Below are positions 26,123-35,757 of a stretch of DNA of 64,000 nt, one piece after another. The stretch is taken from assembly GCF_044142105.1 (NCBI RefSeq), contig NZ_JBGTYM010000008.1, positions 170,446 to 234,445 on the forward strand, read 5' to 3'. The stretch comes from Pseudogemmobacter sp044142105. Its GTDB lineage: Bacteria > Pseudomonadota > Alphaproteobacteria > Rhodobacterales > Rhodobacteraceae. How positions within the stretch are numbered: the stretch's first letter is position 1; the number at the start of each line of letters is the position of its first letter. Below the pieces are notes generated by a model. It saw only the letters and a program-made list of their open reading frames with translations. It was not told the DNA's origin and searched no databases. A program made the translations under genes and the position numbers.

Positions 26123-27198
26123 GGCAATGCCTCGTCCTTTCTGGTTTTGGCCCCCGGCCCCGCGCCGCGCAGAACGCCCGGCACCCGCAATTCCCGCCCC
26201 CGGCTGAGCCCGTCAGGCCGCAGGATCAGCGCCAGCAACATGCACAGGCCCAGCAGAACCTCCCGCGTGCCGCCGGGGATCTGCAGCATCACCCCGCCGA
26301 TATCCACGCCGGTCTCGAACCGCCGGAAGATCTCGGCCAGCACCGACAGGACAAGCGTTCCCACCACCACGCCCGACAGGCTGCGGATGCCGCCGACCAC
26401 CAGCATGGCGATCACGATGAACGACAGGTTCAGATAGACATTGTTCGCCGTGGTCAGCGCGCCGTTGTTATGGCCCAGCAAGACGCCTCCGGCCCCCGCG
26501 ACAGCCGCGCTGAGGACAAAGGCCAGCAGCCGCAGCCGCATCACCCGGATGCCGGCGCCATGCGCAGCGATTAGATCCTCGCGGCTGGCCCGCAGCAACA
26601 GCCCGGTGCGCGAATTCTGGAAGGCCCAGGCGATCAACAGCGCCACCAGCGCCGCCGCCAGCGCCGCCCAGGGCCCGACCCAGACCGGCAGCCCGACCAG
26701 CGAGGCCGTGCCCTTCGTCCAGTCGGTCCAGTTGTTGTAAATCACCGATATCACGATGAAAAAGGCGAAAGTCGCGATCGAGGCGGCGATGCCGCTGAGC
26801 CGCATCAGCGGAATGCCGGCCAAAAGGCCAAGAACGGCCGCCAGCGCCATCCCCACCAAGAGCCCGCCCAAGGGCGAGATCTGCAGCCCGCGCAGCATCT
26901 CGGGCAGGCCGGGCAGGATCACCCCTTTCATCGTCACCGGAATCGTCACCCAGGCCGAGGCATAGGCTGCCACGATCAGGAAGGCGCCATGGCCGAAGGA
27001 CAGGATGCCGGAATTGCCGACGAAGATGTAGAGCCCGGTCACGATCACCAGCTTGATCAGCGTATCGGTGGTGATCCGCGCCATGGCCGGGCTGATCTGC
27101 GAGAAGATCAGCGTCAGCACCAGCAGAAGCACCGCCCAGACCGCCCAGGGCCAAAGCCAGGCCGCCACGTCGCGCAGCGGATTTTGTTGGTCGGGCAT
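26119..27198 (-). CDS. livM: Branched-chain amino acid-type ABC permease, LivM-like
   Basis: Inner-membrane permease of the HAAT importer family, 359 residues from ATG 27198; a longer frame runs to 27897 inside livH. Hallmarks are the helix-rich body with GLYIFVGNSGILSFGHGAFLIVAAYASA near the N-terminus, the EAA-like loop (SREDLIAAHGAGIRVMRLRLLAF) and GGIRSLSGVVVGTLVL near the end. Start and livH stop overlap by one base (TAATG). With LivH it forms the channel; such systems import amino acids, amides, urea or aromatic acids, so the substrate is not fixed by family. Confidence 0.92.
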   Translation of the reverse strand: MPDQQNPLRDVAAWLWPWAVWAVLLLVLTLIFSQISPAMARITTDTLIKLVIVTGLYIFVGNSGILSFGHGAFLIVAAYASAWVTIPVTMKGVILPGLPEMLRGLQISPLGGLLVGMALAAVLGLLAGIPLMRLSGIAASIATFAFFIVISVIYNNWTDWTKGTASLVGLPVWVGPWAALAAALVALLIAWAFQNSRTGLLLRASREDLIAAHGAGIRVMRLRLLAFVLSAAVAGAGGVLLGHNNGALTTANNVYLNLSFIVIAMLVVGGIRSLSGVVVGTLVLSVLAEIFRRFETGVDIGGVMLQIPGGTREVLLGLCMLLALILRPDGLSRGRELRVPGVLRGAGPGAKTRKDEALP

Positions 27199-28079
27199 TA
27201 GACACGCTCCCATGCGGACCGGACGGCGATCAGACCCTGCGGGCGGACCAGCAGCATCAGGATCACCGAGGTGAAGACGAAGGCTTCGCGGAAGGGCTGC
27301 AGATGCGGCGGCAGCAGCAGCTGCAGGATCGTGGTCACCGCGCCGACCAGAAAGCCGCCCAGCGCACAGCCCGGCAGGCTGCCCATGCCGCCGATCACCG
27401 TGGCGACAAAGCCGATCATCGTCAGAGATACCCCGAAGAACGGCGTCATCGAGCCAGTCTGCGCCACGAAAAGCACCGTCACCGTCACGGCCAGCACCGC
27501 CGAAATCGCAAAGGCCACGGCGATCACCCGGTTGCTGTTGACGCCGACCAGCCGCGCCATGCGCGGGTTTTCCGACACGGCCCGCATCTGATAGCCGATG
27601 CGGGTGTAATTGATGAACAGCGCCAGCACCGTGGTCAGCACTACCGTTGCCGCGATCTGCAACAGGCTGACACCCGCGATGCGCAGATCGCCGATTTCCA
27701 CGCTGTGATTGATCGCCGGCAGGAAGTTGACGGTTCGGGTCAACGATCCGAACATCACCACCCAGACATGCTGAATCATGAAGCTCAGCCCGAAAGACAC
27801 GATCATCAAGGTCTCGGGCGGGGCGCGGCGCACCTGGCGGAACACCAGAAAATCGCTGGCCAGCGCGAACAGCACCACGAAGATCAGCACCGCGCAAATG
27901 GCGAAGGGCCAGTAGAGGCCCGCGCTCAGCAACAGCACATAGGCGCCGACCATGATGTATTCGCCATAGGCGAAGTTCACCAGGCCGATCACCCCGAAGA
28001 TCAGCCCGATTCCAATGGCGGTCAGCGCGTAAAGCCCGCCGACGCTGGCGGCGTCGATCAGCATCTGCAACAGGGTCAT
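27198..28079 (-). CDS. livH: Branched-chain amino acid-type ABC permease, LivH-like
   Basis: Second channel subunit of the HAAT importer, 293 residues and about eight helices. The family start is clear (GGLYALTAIGIGLIFGVIGLVNFAYGEYIMVGAY), and the conserved RAVSENPRMARLVGVN loop and GGMGSLPGCALGGFLVG end segment are present. ATG overlaps the LivF-type stop (ATGA). Same operon as LivM, LivF, LivG and the binding protein. Confidence 0.94.
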   Translation of the reverse strand: MTLLQMLIDAASVGGLYALTAIGIGLIFGVIGLVNFAYGEYIMVGAYVLLLSAGLYWPFAICAVLIFVVLFALASDFLVFRQVRRAPPETLMIVSFGLSFMIQHVWVVMFGSLTRTVNFLPAINHSVEIGDLRIAGVSLLQIAATVVLTTVLALFINYTRIGYQMRAVSENPRMARLVGVNSNRVIAVAFAISAVLAVTVTVLFVAQTGSMTPFFGVSLTMIGFVATVIGGMGSLPGCALGGFLVGAVTTILQLLLPPHLQPFREAFVFTSVILMLLVRPQGLIAVRSAWERV

Positions 28080-28819
28080 GGGTACATCTCCTTGCCGGCG
28101 GGGCTACGGCCGAACAGGACCGTCTCGACCGCGCCGCGGGCGCTGAGGGTTTCGGCGCTGCCTTCCTCGATCACCCGGCCGGCCTGCACCAGATAGGCGC
28201 GGTCGCAGACCGAAAAGGCGCGGGCGGCGTTCTGTTCGACCAACAGGATGGTAGTGCCCTGCTGGCGCAGCGCGGAAATCGCGGCATAGACCCCATCGGT
28301 CACCACCGGCGCCAGGCCCAGCGAGGGTTCATCCAGCAACAGCAGGCCGGGCTCTGCCATCAGCGCGCGGCCGATGGCCAGCATCTGCTGTTCTCCTCCC
28401 GACAGAAAGCCCGCCATATGGCCCTGCCGTTCGGCCAGACGCGGGAACAGCGTATAGATGCGCGCGGCATCGGCCTCCATCGCGGCCCGGCTCATCCGCC
28501 GCCGGCTGGCGCCGATCAGCAGGTTTTCATGGGTCGAGAGCTTCTTGAACACATCACGCGTCTCGGGCACCAGCGAGATGCCCAGGCCGACGCGCTGTTC
28601 GGGCTCCAGCCCGGCCAGATCGCGGCCGTCCAGCCGCACCGCGCCTGACCTCAACGGCACCACCCCGGCGATGGCCAGCAAAAGCGAGGATTTCCCCGCT
28701 CCATTCGGGCCAATCAGCGCCACCGTCTCGCCCTTGCCGGCATGAACCGAGATCTGGTTCAGCGCCCGCACCGCGCCATAGGTGACCACGGCCTGGTCGA
28801 TCTGCAGATGCGGAGTCAT
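28076..28819 (-). CDS. livF: ABC transporter ATP-binding protein, LivF-like
   Basis: ATPase of the HAAT importer, 247 residues from ATG 28819 (overlapping the LivG stop). Walker A is GPNGAGKS near residue 37, the signature is LSGGEQQM, Walker B is LLLDEPSLGLAP and the H-loop is ILLVEQN, all typical of LivF. The region after the Q-loop has the LVPETRDVFKKLSTHENLL segment common to the family. It acts in the cytoplasm as a heterodimer with LivG. Confidence 0.94.
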   Translation of the reverse strand: MTPHLQIDQAVVTYGAVRALNQISVHAGKGETVALIGPNGAGKSSLLLAIAGVVPLRSGAVRLDGRDLAGLEPEQRVGLGISLVPETRDVFKKLSTHENLLIGASRRRMSRAAMEADAARIYTLFPRLAERQGHMAGFLSGGEQQMLAIGRALMAEPGLLLLDEPSLGLAPVVTDGVYAAISALRQQGTTILLVEQNAARAFSVCDRAYLVQAGRVIEEGSAETLSARGAVETVLFGRSPAGKEMYP

Positions 28820-29538
28820 GCGGCGGCACTCCCCAGATAGGCTTCGCGCACCAGCGCGTGGTTGCGGATCTCGTCCGGGGTGCCGGCCGCCAGCACCTTG
28901 CCGCTGCGCAGCACCTGCACCCGGTCGCACAGGCGAAAGACGATATCCATGTTATGCTCGATCAGCAGGATGCCGCAGCCCCGCGCGCGGATCGCGTTGA
29001 CCACCGACAGAAAGGCCATCGCCTCGGCGTGGTTCATGCCCGCCGCCGGCTCGTCCAGCATGACGAAGGCGGGCCGGGCCATCATCGCGCGGGCGATCCC
29101 GACCCGGCGTTCGACGCCATAGGGAAGGGCCCGCGCCTCGGTCGTCAGCCAGTCCTCCAGATCCAGCAGCCCGGCCAGCGTCTCGATCTCGTCCCGCGCC
29201 GCCTTTCGGCCCTGCCCCATCGCAAATGCCGCGGCGCGCAGGTTTTCGGCCACCGTCAGCGCCGGAAACAGCCGCACCGCCTGAAAGGTACGCACCAGGC
29301 CGCGCCGCACCCGTTCATCCGGCGGCGCTTTGGTGATCTCCTCGGCCCCGATGCGGATCGTGCCGGTCTGCGGCTTCTGAAAGCCCGAAAGCACATTGAC
29401 GAAGGTGGTCTTGCCCGCCCCGTTGGGGCCGATCAGACCAAGGATTTCGCCGGGGCGCAGGTCCAGGTCGACATCGTCGATCACAGTCAGCCCCCCGAAA
29501 CGGACGGTGATCCCCGTCGCTGTCAGAATATGGGTCAT
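28816..29538 (-). CDS. livG: ABC transporter ATP-binding protein, LivG-like
   Basis: ATPase of the HAAT importer, 240 residues from ATG 29538; the open frame to 29649 covers the intergenic hairpin and is not used. Walker A GPNGAGKT, the LivG-type RTFQAVRLFPALTVAENL Q-loop, signature LPYGVERRVGIARAM (the usual LSGG replaced by LPYG, which is normal for LivG proteins), Walker B FVMLDEPAAGMN and the switch histidine in LIEHNMD. It is separated from the binding-protein gene by a terminator-like hairpin. Confidence 0.93.
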   Translation of the reverse strand: MTHILTATGITVRFGGLTVIDDVDLDLRPGEILGLIGPNGAGKTTFVNVLSGFQKPQTGTIRIGAEEITKAPPDERVRRGLVRTFQAVRLFPALTVAENLRAAAFAMGQGRKAARDEIETLAGLLDLEDWLTTEARALPYGVERRVGIARAMMARPAFVMLDEPAAGMNHAEAMAFLSVVNAIRARGCGILLIEHNMDIVFRLCDRVQVLRSGKVLAAGTPDEIRNHALVREAYLGSAAA

Positions 29539-29618
29539 GGCGTGCCTTGCTAGAGCGTAAGAGCAGAAGAGCGTTAGAGCGGAAAGACCGGCCCGGGGTC
29601 GCGCCCCCGTGGCCAGCG

Positions 29619-29643
29619 AAAACGGGCGACCAGGGGCCGCCCG
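29619..29643 (-). terminator. Terminator-like hairpin between binding-protein and LivG genes
   Basis: On the minus-strand transcript, CGGGCG (29638-29643) pairs with CGCCCG (29623-29628) across a 9-base loop, followed by UUUU (29622-29619). It lies just after the binding-protein stop. The stem is short, so it more likely gives partial termination or protects the upstream message than a full stop. Confidence 0.55.
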
Positions 29644-29652
29644 CGCCACCGC

Positions 29653-30834
29653 TCAGAACTCCGGCGGATAGACCTTTTCCGCCGCGCGCCGCCCGATCGG
29701 CTCGTATTTGCCGTTCGTCACCTTCATCATCAGCATCTGGCTGGCCAGGTTGATGTGCAAATCCGGCGTGAAGGTCGAGGGGCCGGTCAGCAGCGGCTCT
29801 TCGGTAAAGCCGTCAAGCGCGGCCTGAATCGCCGTCGCATCCAGGCTGCCTGCCTTTTCGACGGCCCGCGCCCAGGCCTCGACCGCCATATAGCCTGTCA
29901 CCACATGGCCCATCCGCGCCGGTTCGCCGTATTTTTCCTGATAGCGGGTCATGAAGGCGGCGATCTTCGGATCGGGGTCATTGCCCCAGATCGAGGCATA
30001 GACGGCGATGTAGAAATCCGACAGGTCGGGAACCGCCTCGATCCAGTGGCTGCCATCCATCGATTCCGAGGCCAGCACCGGCAGGTCGATCCCGGCCGAG
30101 CGCAGCTGCCGCATCATCGAGCCGTTGTTGGTAAAGCCGCACCAGACCACGAAATTGGCATCGGCGCCTTCCGATTTCATCCGCGAGATCTGGCCGGTGA
30201 TCGCATTGTCGTTCAGGCCGTTCCAGGTGTCTTCGCCGACGATGCTGTCTTCACCCTTCAAATCGACCCAGCGCTTGCGGAAATTGTCGCACAGCGATTT
30301 CGTGTATTCGATCGCCGTATCCTTCATGATGTAGACCTTGTCCCAGCCCTGCTGCTCGGCGGCGAACTCGGCCAGCAGCGCGCCCTGGCCGTTGGTGGCC
30401 AGCGACATCGTATAGGCCAGGGGGCCCACGCCCTGGACGCCGAACTTGGCATCGGCGGCGCAGCTCGACATGGCGATCTTGCCTTGGGAAATCGCGGTCA
30501 GCGCGGCCGGGGCGCCAAAGTCATAGTCGCAGGCCACCAGCACCATCTCGGCGCCGGCATCCAGCACCTCCAGCGCGGCGGTCGGCCCCAGCGAGGGGTC
30601 GGATTTGGTGTCACGCACCACTAGCTCCACCGGGCGGCCCAAAAGCCCGCCATTGGCGTTGATATCGTCCACCGCCAGCTCGGCGCCGCGGGCGGCGCCC
30701 TTGTCCCATGGTTCCAGCGTGCCGGTCTGGCCGCTGGCCACGCCGATCACGATGGGCCCGTCCTGCGCGCCCGCGGCGGAACCAAGGCACAGCACCAGGA
30801 CGGTCGAACAGACCGTTGAAAACAGGGTCCTCAT
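29653..30834 (-). CDS. HAAT-type ABC substrate-binding protein
   Basis: Periplasmic binding protein of the branched-chain amino acid/amide type (Peripla_BP_6), 393 residues. Sec signal peptide (MRTLFSTVCSTVLVLCLGSAAGAQ), then the family start IVIGVASGQTGTLEPWDKGAARGAELAVDDINANGGLLGRPVELVVRDTKSDP. It is encoded after hyuB and before livGFHM, so the operon makes its own importer. The leader before the ATG is A-rich on the minus strand, with AGAAGGAG as ribosome site. The ligand should be the compound attacked by the HyuAB and BKACE branch, but is unknown. Confidence 0.93.
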   Translation of the reverse strand: MRTLFSTVCSTVLVLCLGSAAGAQDGPIVIGVASGQTGTLEPWDKGAARGAELAVDDINANGGLLGRPVELVVRDTKSDPSLGPTAALEVLDAGAEMVLVACDYDFGAPAALTAISQGKIAMSSCAADAKFGVQGVGPLAYTMSLATNGQGALLAEFAAEQQGWDKVYIMKDTAIEYTKSLCDNFRKRWVDLKGEDSIVGEDTWNGLNDNAITGQISRMKSEGADANFVVWCGFTNNGSMMRQLRSAGIDLPVLASESMDGSHWIEAVPDLSDFYIAVYASIWGNDPDPKIAAFMTRYQEKYGEPARMGHVVTGYMAVEAWARAVEKAGSLDATAIQAALDGFTEEPLLTGPSTFTPDLHINLASQMLMMKVTNGKYEPIGRRAAEKVYPPEF

Positions 30835-30877
30835 CTGAATCTCCTTCTGTTGGGTTGAGAGTTTTTTTTGTTTTTAT

Positions 30878-32668
30878 TCACGTGTTGCGCAGGCGCCGGG
30901 TCGCGTCGCGGTCGATCTCGCCGGTCTCGGTCAGGGCGATGCCATAGGTGTCGCGGGCGCGGTCGGCGGTGATCAGACCCTCGCGCAGGTCATGCAGCAC
31001 CCGGTCCGGCGTCCGGGCCCGGGGGTCGCCAAAGCCGCCGCCGCCGCAGGAATAGGACAGGACACGCTCGTCCGGCGCGATGGTGACCGAGACGACCACC
31101 GGCAATTCCTCAAGACTGCCATCGGCGCGCTTGCGGTATTGCCGCGCGCCGCCGGCGCTGGCCCCGCCCGCCGCGCCCTTGGCCGCGTTGATCGTGCCGT
31201 CGCTGACCGCATTCACCGTCATCGCGCAGCCATCGGGGCCATATTCGCCCATCAGGCTGGGCGCGCCGGTGAATTCGCCGGCGCCTTCGCTGTCGGTGAC
31301 CAGCCGGCGCTGATAGCAGCGGATCGGATAGGCCATCTCCAGGATCTCGATGCTGTCGATATACAGCATCCCGGCATTGCCGGCATGGGCGATGGTGATC
31401 CAGCTGTCTTCCGTGGGCGTCCCCGCTCCGGCGGTGGCACCCAGGAAGATCTGGTTGACAAAGGGCTTGCCCTTGCGCGGGTCCTTGCCCGAGATCACGG
31501 CCATCGTCGCCGGGCTGAGTGCGCCGGTCTCGGCCTGGCCAAAGCGGCTGTCCATCGCGGCAATGGCCGTCTGCACCGCATTGGAAATCCGGTCGGCGAC
31601 ATTGGTGGTGGCGACCGAGCAGCTGGTCGGATGTTGCGGAATGCCCACCACCGCGCCCTCGCGCAGCTTCAGCCGCACCCGGCCGAACGACCCCGCATTG
31701 CGCGGCACGGTATGGTCGATCGAGTTGAACACCCCGATCAGCGCCGCCGTCCGCGTGCAGGCCTCGGAGACGTTGATGCCCAGTTCCAGCGCGTCGATAT
31801 TGTCGGTCAGGTCGATGTCGATGAACCCGTCCTCGGGATCGACCGAGACCGTGGCGTTGATCTTCACCCCTTCGGCGGGCGTGCCGGGCAGCGGGTCATG
31901 GGTGGAACTGGAGGTGGCGGTCTTTTTCGGCAGCTTCCCAATCGCCGCCTTCATCCGGTCGGCGCTGTAGCTGAACCATTGCTCGCCCAGCTCCACCAGC
32001 TCGTCCCAGCCGAATTCGGCGCCCACGGCGCGGATCTCGCGCTCGGCGATCCGGCCGGCGCCGATCATGCCCAGATAATCGCCCCACCACTGATCCGGCA
32101 CCCGGATGCGCATCCGGCACATGCGGATGATATCCTCGATATCCTTGTAATCCCGCTGCACTTGCACCGCCGGAAAGATCAGCGCGCCTTCGTTGTAGAC
32201 ATCCCGCGCATGGCCGAAATAGGTGGTCGGGATCGAATTGCCGATATCGGCCTGATGCGCCTTGACGATGGCGGTATAGCGGTGGCGACCGTCATCGTCG
32301 AAGACCGGCACCAGGATCGACAGGTCGGCGGCATGCGAGCAGCCGTGATAGGGCGAATTGTGCAGGAAGGCATCGCCCGGCTTCAGATCTGGGTGCAATT
32401 CGCACATCGACCGCGCCATCATGTCCGGGCCGACCAGAACGTGGATCGGAATGCTTTCCGCCGTGGCCAGAAGCCGGTTGTCGGCCGTGACGATGCAGCA
32501 AGAAAAATCCCGCGCCGTCGCCAAGACGCCCGAGCGCCCGGTGCGCAGAAGCGTATTCGCCATCTTGCGCGCCACCGCTTCCCAGCGGTTGTTCAGGATC
32601 GCCAGTTTCACACCGTCGATCACGCCGCCTTTGCGCGTTTCCGCGCCGTGGTTCAGGGGTCGGTTCAT
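30878..32668 (-). CDS. hyuB: Hydantoinase B/oxoprolinase family protein
   Basis: Large subunit partner of the ATP-dependent hydantoinase/5-oxoprolinase/acetophenone carboxylase family, 596 residues from ATG 32668; the open frame to 32947 lies in hyuA. Recognisable segments are EAVARKMANTLLRTGRSG, DAFLHNSPYHGCSHAADLSILVPVF, and near the end LSYSCGGGGFGDPRARTP. HyuAB proteins use ATP to open cyclic amides or carboxylate ketones. ATGA overlap with hyuA argues for a complex of the two. In this operon it probably acts early on the imported compound. Confidence 0.91.
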   Translation of the reverse strand: MNRPLNHGAETRKGGVIDGVKLAILNNRWEAVARKMANTLLRTGRSGVLATARDFSCCIVTADNRLLATAESIPIHVLVGPDMMARSMCELHPDLKPGDAFLHNSPYHGCSHAADLSILVPVFDDDGRHRYTAIVKAHQADIGNSIPTTYFGHARDVYNEGALIFPAVQVQRDYKDIEDIIRMCRMRIRVPDQWWGDYLGMIGAGRIAEREIRAVGAEFGWDELVELGEQWFSYSADRMKAAIGKLPKKTATSSSTHDPLPGTPAEGVKINATVSVDPEDGFIDIDLTDNIDALELGINVSEACTRTAALIGVFNSIDHTVPRNAGSFGRVRLKLREGAVVGIPQHPTSCSVATTNVADRISNAVQTAIAAMDSRFGQAETGALSPATMAVISGKDPRKGKPFVNQIFLGATAGAGTPTEDSWITIAHAGNAGMLYIDSIEILEMAYPIRCYQRRLVTDSEGAGEFTGAPSLMGEYGPDGCAMTVNAVSDGTINAAKGAAGGASAGGARQYRKRADGSLEELPVVVSVTIAPDERVLSYSCGGGGFGDPRARTPDRVLHDLREGLITADRARDTYGIALTETGEIDRDATRRLRNT

Positions 32669-34731
32669 GCGCTCTCTCCCAGCAGTTCGATGACAACCGA
32701 GCCGGAAGCGACCTTGCGCGCTTCCGATCCGGGGAAGACCACAACCGTGGTAAACGGGCTTTCGACGATGGCCGGGCCGCGCACGCGGTCGTCCTCGGTC
32801 ATGTCCGAGAAGCTGGCCAGGCGCACCTCGCCCAGGCCGGTTTCGCGGAAATAGCAGGTCCGCCGGGTGGATTTGCCGCCAATGCCGATATTCTGCATCT
32901 GGCCGATGCTGCCCGAGCGGATCTTCACCGCTACATCGACGCGCCAACTGACGATTTCGACCGGGGCGCCTTCGTCGCGCACCGCAAACAGCGCCTCATG
33001 CGTGTCGTGGAAGGCGGTTTCCAGCGCTGTCACATCCTCGATCCGGTCCGAGGGCAGCGGCACCTCGATATCCCAGACCTGCGAGGGGTAATGGCCTTCG
33101 AAGCTGAAGGTCATGCGGCTTTCAATCGCCTGGTCGCCGGTCGCCGCCAGAAAGGCCTCGGCTTTTTCGCGCAAGTCTTTCAGCGTTCTGGCCACCAGCT
33201 CGGCGTCAAAGGCATTGGTGCGCGTGGCGGCGATGACACGGAAATTGTTGGTAAGTTCCGAAATCAGCCCGCCGCCCGCCGACAGGGCCGCGCCGACCTG
33301 CGGCATCACCAGCGTCTTGCAGCCCAGGCGCCGCGCGATCAGCACCGAGTTGAAGCCCGCCGCCCCGCCGCCGCCGATCAGCACCGCATTGGCCGGGTCA
33401 AACCCCTGCGCCACGGTGATGTCGTCAATCGCCTGCACCATGTTTTCGGTCACCACATCCAGGATGGCCGAGGCCGCCTCATAGACCGACAGGCCCAAAG
33501 GTTTGGCGATCCGCTCTTCAATGGCGCGCTCGGCCGCGCCCAGATCCAGCGCGATGGCACCGCCCAGGAAATTGTCGGGGTCAAGATAGCCCAGCACCAG
33601 CGCCGCATCGGTCACCGTCGGCTCGAACCCGCCTTTGCCATAGCAGACCGGTCCGGGCACCGACCCCGCGCTGCGCGGGCCCACCGACAGAAGCCCGCCC
33701 TCGTCGACCGAGGCGATCGATCCGCCGCCTGCGCCCACGCTTTTCACGTCGATCGACGGGAAGCCGGTCATATGGCCGCGGAAGGGCTGGCCGATCCAGG
33801 TTTCCCGCGCCCAGGGGATGGTGCCACCCCGGATCAGGCTGACATCATAGGTGGTGCCGCCGGTATCGGCAACGATGGCGTCTTTCGCGGCGCAATCGGC
33901 CTCGGCGAAATAGCGGCCGGCGACCGGCGCCATCGAGGGACCGGAATTGATCGAATGGATCGGCTGGCGCGCCACATCCGCCGCATCCAGCACGCCCCCT
34001 TGCGAGGTCAGAACCAGCACCCGGCCGGCAAAACCCGCCTCGCGCAGCCGCGCCTCGAGCGTTTCCATATAGGTCGTCATCAAGGGCTTCAGCGAGGCGT
34101 CGATCGCCGTGGCCGAGGTGCGACGATATTCGCGCAGGATCGGGTTCACCTCATGCGACAGCGTCACCGGCACGCCGGGCAGATGTTCGGCCAGCAGCGC
34201 GCCGATCCGCAATTCATGCACCGGATTGACCACCGACCACAGCAAGCTGACCGCCACCGCCTCGACGCCCCGCGCCTTCATCTCGGCGATGATCGCCAGC
34301 AGCGCCGCTTCGTCCAGCGGCTGGTCCACGCTGCCATCATGCAAGACGCGCTCGGGCACTTCGAAGGTCAGGGCGCGGGGAATGTAGGGCTTGGGATAGG
34401 GCACGGTGAAGTTGAAAGGCTCGATCCGCCCGCCTTCGCGCAGAACCAGCACCTCGGGATTGCCCCAGGTACACAGCAGCGCCGTCTTCGCCGCCGTGCC
34501 GGTCACGATGGCATTGATCGCCCGAGTGGTGCCGTGGATGAAGAGATCGCCCTTGGCCAACATCTCGGTCCGGCTGATCCCGTAATCGTCGGCGGCCACC
34601 TGAAGCACGTCCAGCACGCCCCGGATCGGATCGTCGGGCGTGGTCGAGGCCTTGAACATCCGCACGAAACCGTCGTCATCCTCGACGACAAGATCGGTGA
34701 ACGTGCCCCCGGTATCGGTTGCAAAACGCAT
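32665..34731 (-). CDS. hyuA: Hydantoinase A/oxoprolinase family protein
   Basis: ATP-binding subunit of the same enzyme family, 688 residues from ATG 34731. The N-terminus MRFATDTGGTFTDLVVEDDDG is the diagnostic actin-like phosphate loop; IVADTGGTTYDVSLIRGG is the second, and LIGGGGAAGF the third. The C-terminal beta-rich domain is complete (DRVRGPAIVESPFTTVVVFPG). About 75 bases separate its start from the BKACE stop; everything else in the operon is tighter. It would form a heteromer with HyuB. Subfamily (hydantoin, oxoproline, acetophenone) cannot be decided by eye. Confidence 0.91.
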   Translation of the reverse strand: MRFATDTGGTFTDLVVEDDDGFVRMFKASTTPDDPIRGVLDVLQVAADDYGISRTEMLAKGDLFIHGTTRAINAIVTGTAAKTALLCTWGNPEVLVLREGGRIEPFNFTVPYPKPYIPRALTFEVPERVLHDGSVDQPLDEAALLAIIAEMKARGVEAVAVSLLWSVVNPVHELRIGALLAEHLPGVPVTLSHEVNPILREYRRTSATAIDASLKPLMTTYMETLEARLREAGFAGRVLVLTSQGGVLDAADVARQPIHSINSGPSMAPVAGRYFAEADCAAKDAIVADTGGTTYDVSLIRGGTIPWARETWIGQPFRGHMTGFPSIDVKSVGAGGGSIASVDEGGLLSVGPRSAGSVPGPVCYGKGGFEPTVTDAALVLGYLDPDNFLGGAIALDLGAAERAIEERIAKPLGLSVYEAASAILDVVTENMVQAIDDITVAQGFDPANAVLIGGGGAAGFNSVLIARRLGCKTLVMPQVGAALSAGGGLISELTNNFRVIAATRTNAFDAELVARTLKDLREKAEAFLAATGDQAIESRMTFSFEGHYPSQVWDIEVPLPSDRIEDVTALETAFHDTHEALFAVRDEGAPVEIVSWRVDVAVKIRSGSIGQMQNIGIGGKSTRRTCYFRETGLGEVRLASFSDMTEDDRVRGPAIVESPFTTVVVFPGSEARKVASGSVVIELLGESA

Positions 34732-34806
34732 AGTCTCTCCTGTTGCTGAAGACCACTTTGGCGTGGCTCTCATTGGTCGGAAGGGCGCGGGCCGGTGGCC
34801 CGGCCC

Positions 34807-35757
34807 CTAGATCGCGGTGGCCGCGGCCCCTTTCAGATCCAGCATCTGCCGCGCCTCGGCGGGGTTGGCGATTTCAAGCGAAAGGTCTTCCAGGATGCGG
34901 CGGATCTTGGTCACCTGATCGGCATTGCTTTTGGCCATCTGGCCCTTGCCCAGGTAAAGCGAATCCTCCAGCCCCACCCGCACATTGCCGCCCAGGATCG
35001 CGCCCATGGTGCAAAGCCCCATCTGGTGGCGCCCCGCGGCCAGGATCGACCATTGGTAATCCGCGCCGAACAGCTTTTCGGCGGTTTCGCGCATATGCAT
35101 CACATTGGCCGGATCGGCCGAAATGCCGCCCAGAATGCCGAAGATCGACTGCACGAACAGCGGCGGCTTCACCAGCCCGCGTTCCAGGAAATGCGCCAGC
35201 GTATAAAGATGGCCGATATCGTAGCACTCGAATTCAAAGCGGGTGCCGCAGTCGTCGCCCAGATGCTTCAGGATATATTCGATATCCTTGAAGGTGTTGC
35301 GGAAGATGAAATCGCGGGAGTTCTCAAGGTATTTCGGCTCCCAGTCATGTTTCCAGTTCGGGAAGCGGTCCAGCATCGGGAACAGGCCGAAATTCATCGA
35401 GCCCATGTTCAGCGAACACATCTCGGGCTTGAATTCCAGCGGCGCGGCCAGGCGTTCCTGCACCGTCATGTTATGGCCGCCGCCGGTGGTGATGTTCAGC
35501 ACCGCATCGGTCGCCTCGGCGATCTGGGGCAGGAATTCGCGGAACACATCGGGCGAGGGGGTCGGGCTGCCATCCAGCGGATTGCGCGCATGCAGATGCA
35601 GGATCGCCGCCCCGGCCTGTGCCGCCCCGATCGCCCCGTCGCGGATTTCGTCCGGGGTCAGCGGCAGGTGATCCGACATGGTAGGCGTGTGGATCGAGCC
35701 GGTGACCGCACAGGTGATGATCACCTTGCTACCCGATTTCGCTTTCTTCTCGCTCAC
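34807..35757 (-). CDS. BKACE family beta-keto acid cleavage enzyme, copy 1
   Basis: Zn-dependent beta-keto acid cleavage enzyme (family of 3-keto-5-aminohexanoate cleavage enzyme, formerly DUF849), 316 residues. It condenses a beta-keto acid with acetyl-CoA and cleaves it to acetoacetate and a new acyl-CoA. Family signs: VIITCAVTGSIHTPTMS at the start, the Zn ligands in HLHAR, the LNITTGGG and CSLNMGSMNFG segments, and a late GLEDSLYL with the conserved glutamate. The ATG overlaps the dehydrogenase stop. It is a clear paralogue of the protein at 45413-46345. The dehydrogenase encoded before it probably makes its keto-acid substrate. Confidence 0.93.
   Translation of the reverse strand: MSEKKAKSGSKVIITCAVTGSIHTPTMSDHLPLTPDEIRDGAIGAAQAGAAILHLHARNPLDGSPTPSPDVFREFLPQIAEATDAVLNITTGGGHNMTVQERLAAPLEFKPEMCSLNMGSMNFGLFPMLDRFPNWKHDWEPKYLENSRDFIFRNTFKDIEYILKHLGDDCGTRFEFECYDIGHLYTLAHFLERGLVKPPLFVQSIFGILGGISADPANVMHMRETAEKLFGADYQWSILAAGRHQMGLCTMGAILGGNVRVGLEDSLYLGKGQMAKSNADQVTKIRRILEDLSLEIANPAEARQMLDLKGAAATAI

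Noticed and set aside
30992..32854. 620-codon open frame on the plus strand, antisense to hyuB
   Set aside because: It has low-complexity, R/H/G/A-rich translation typical of the antisense frame of a high-GC gene, while the minus strand gives a clear HyuB protein.
32998..34749. 583-codon open frame on the plus strand, antisense to hyuA
   Set aside because: Same reason: the minus strand encodes an unmistakable HyuA with all phosphate-binding motifs, and the plus frame shows no domain.
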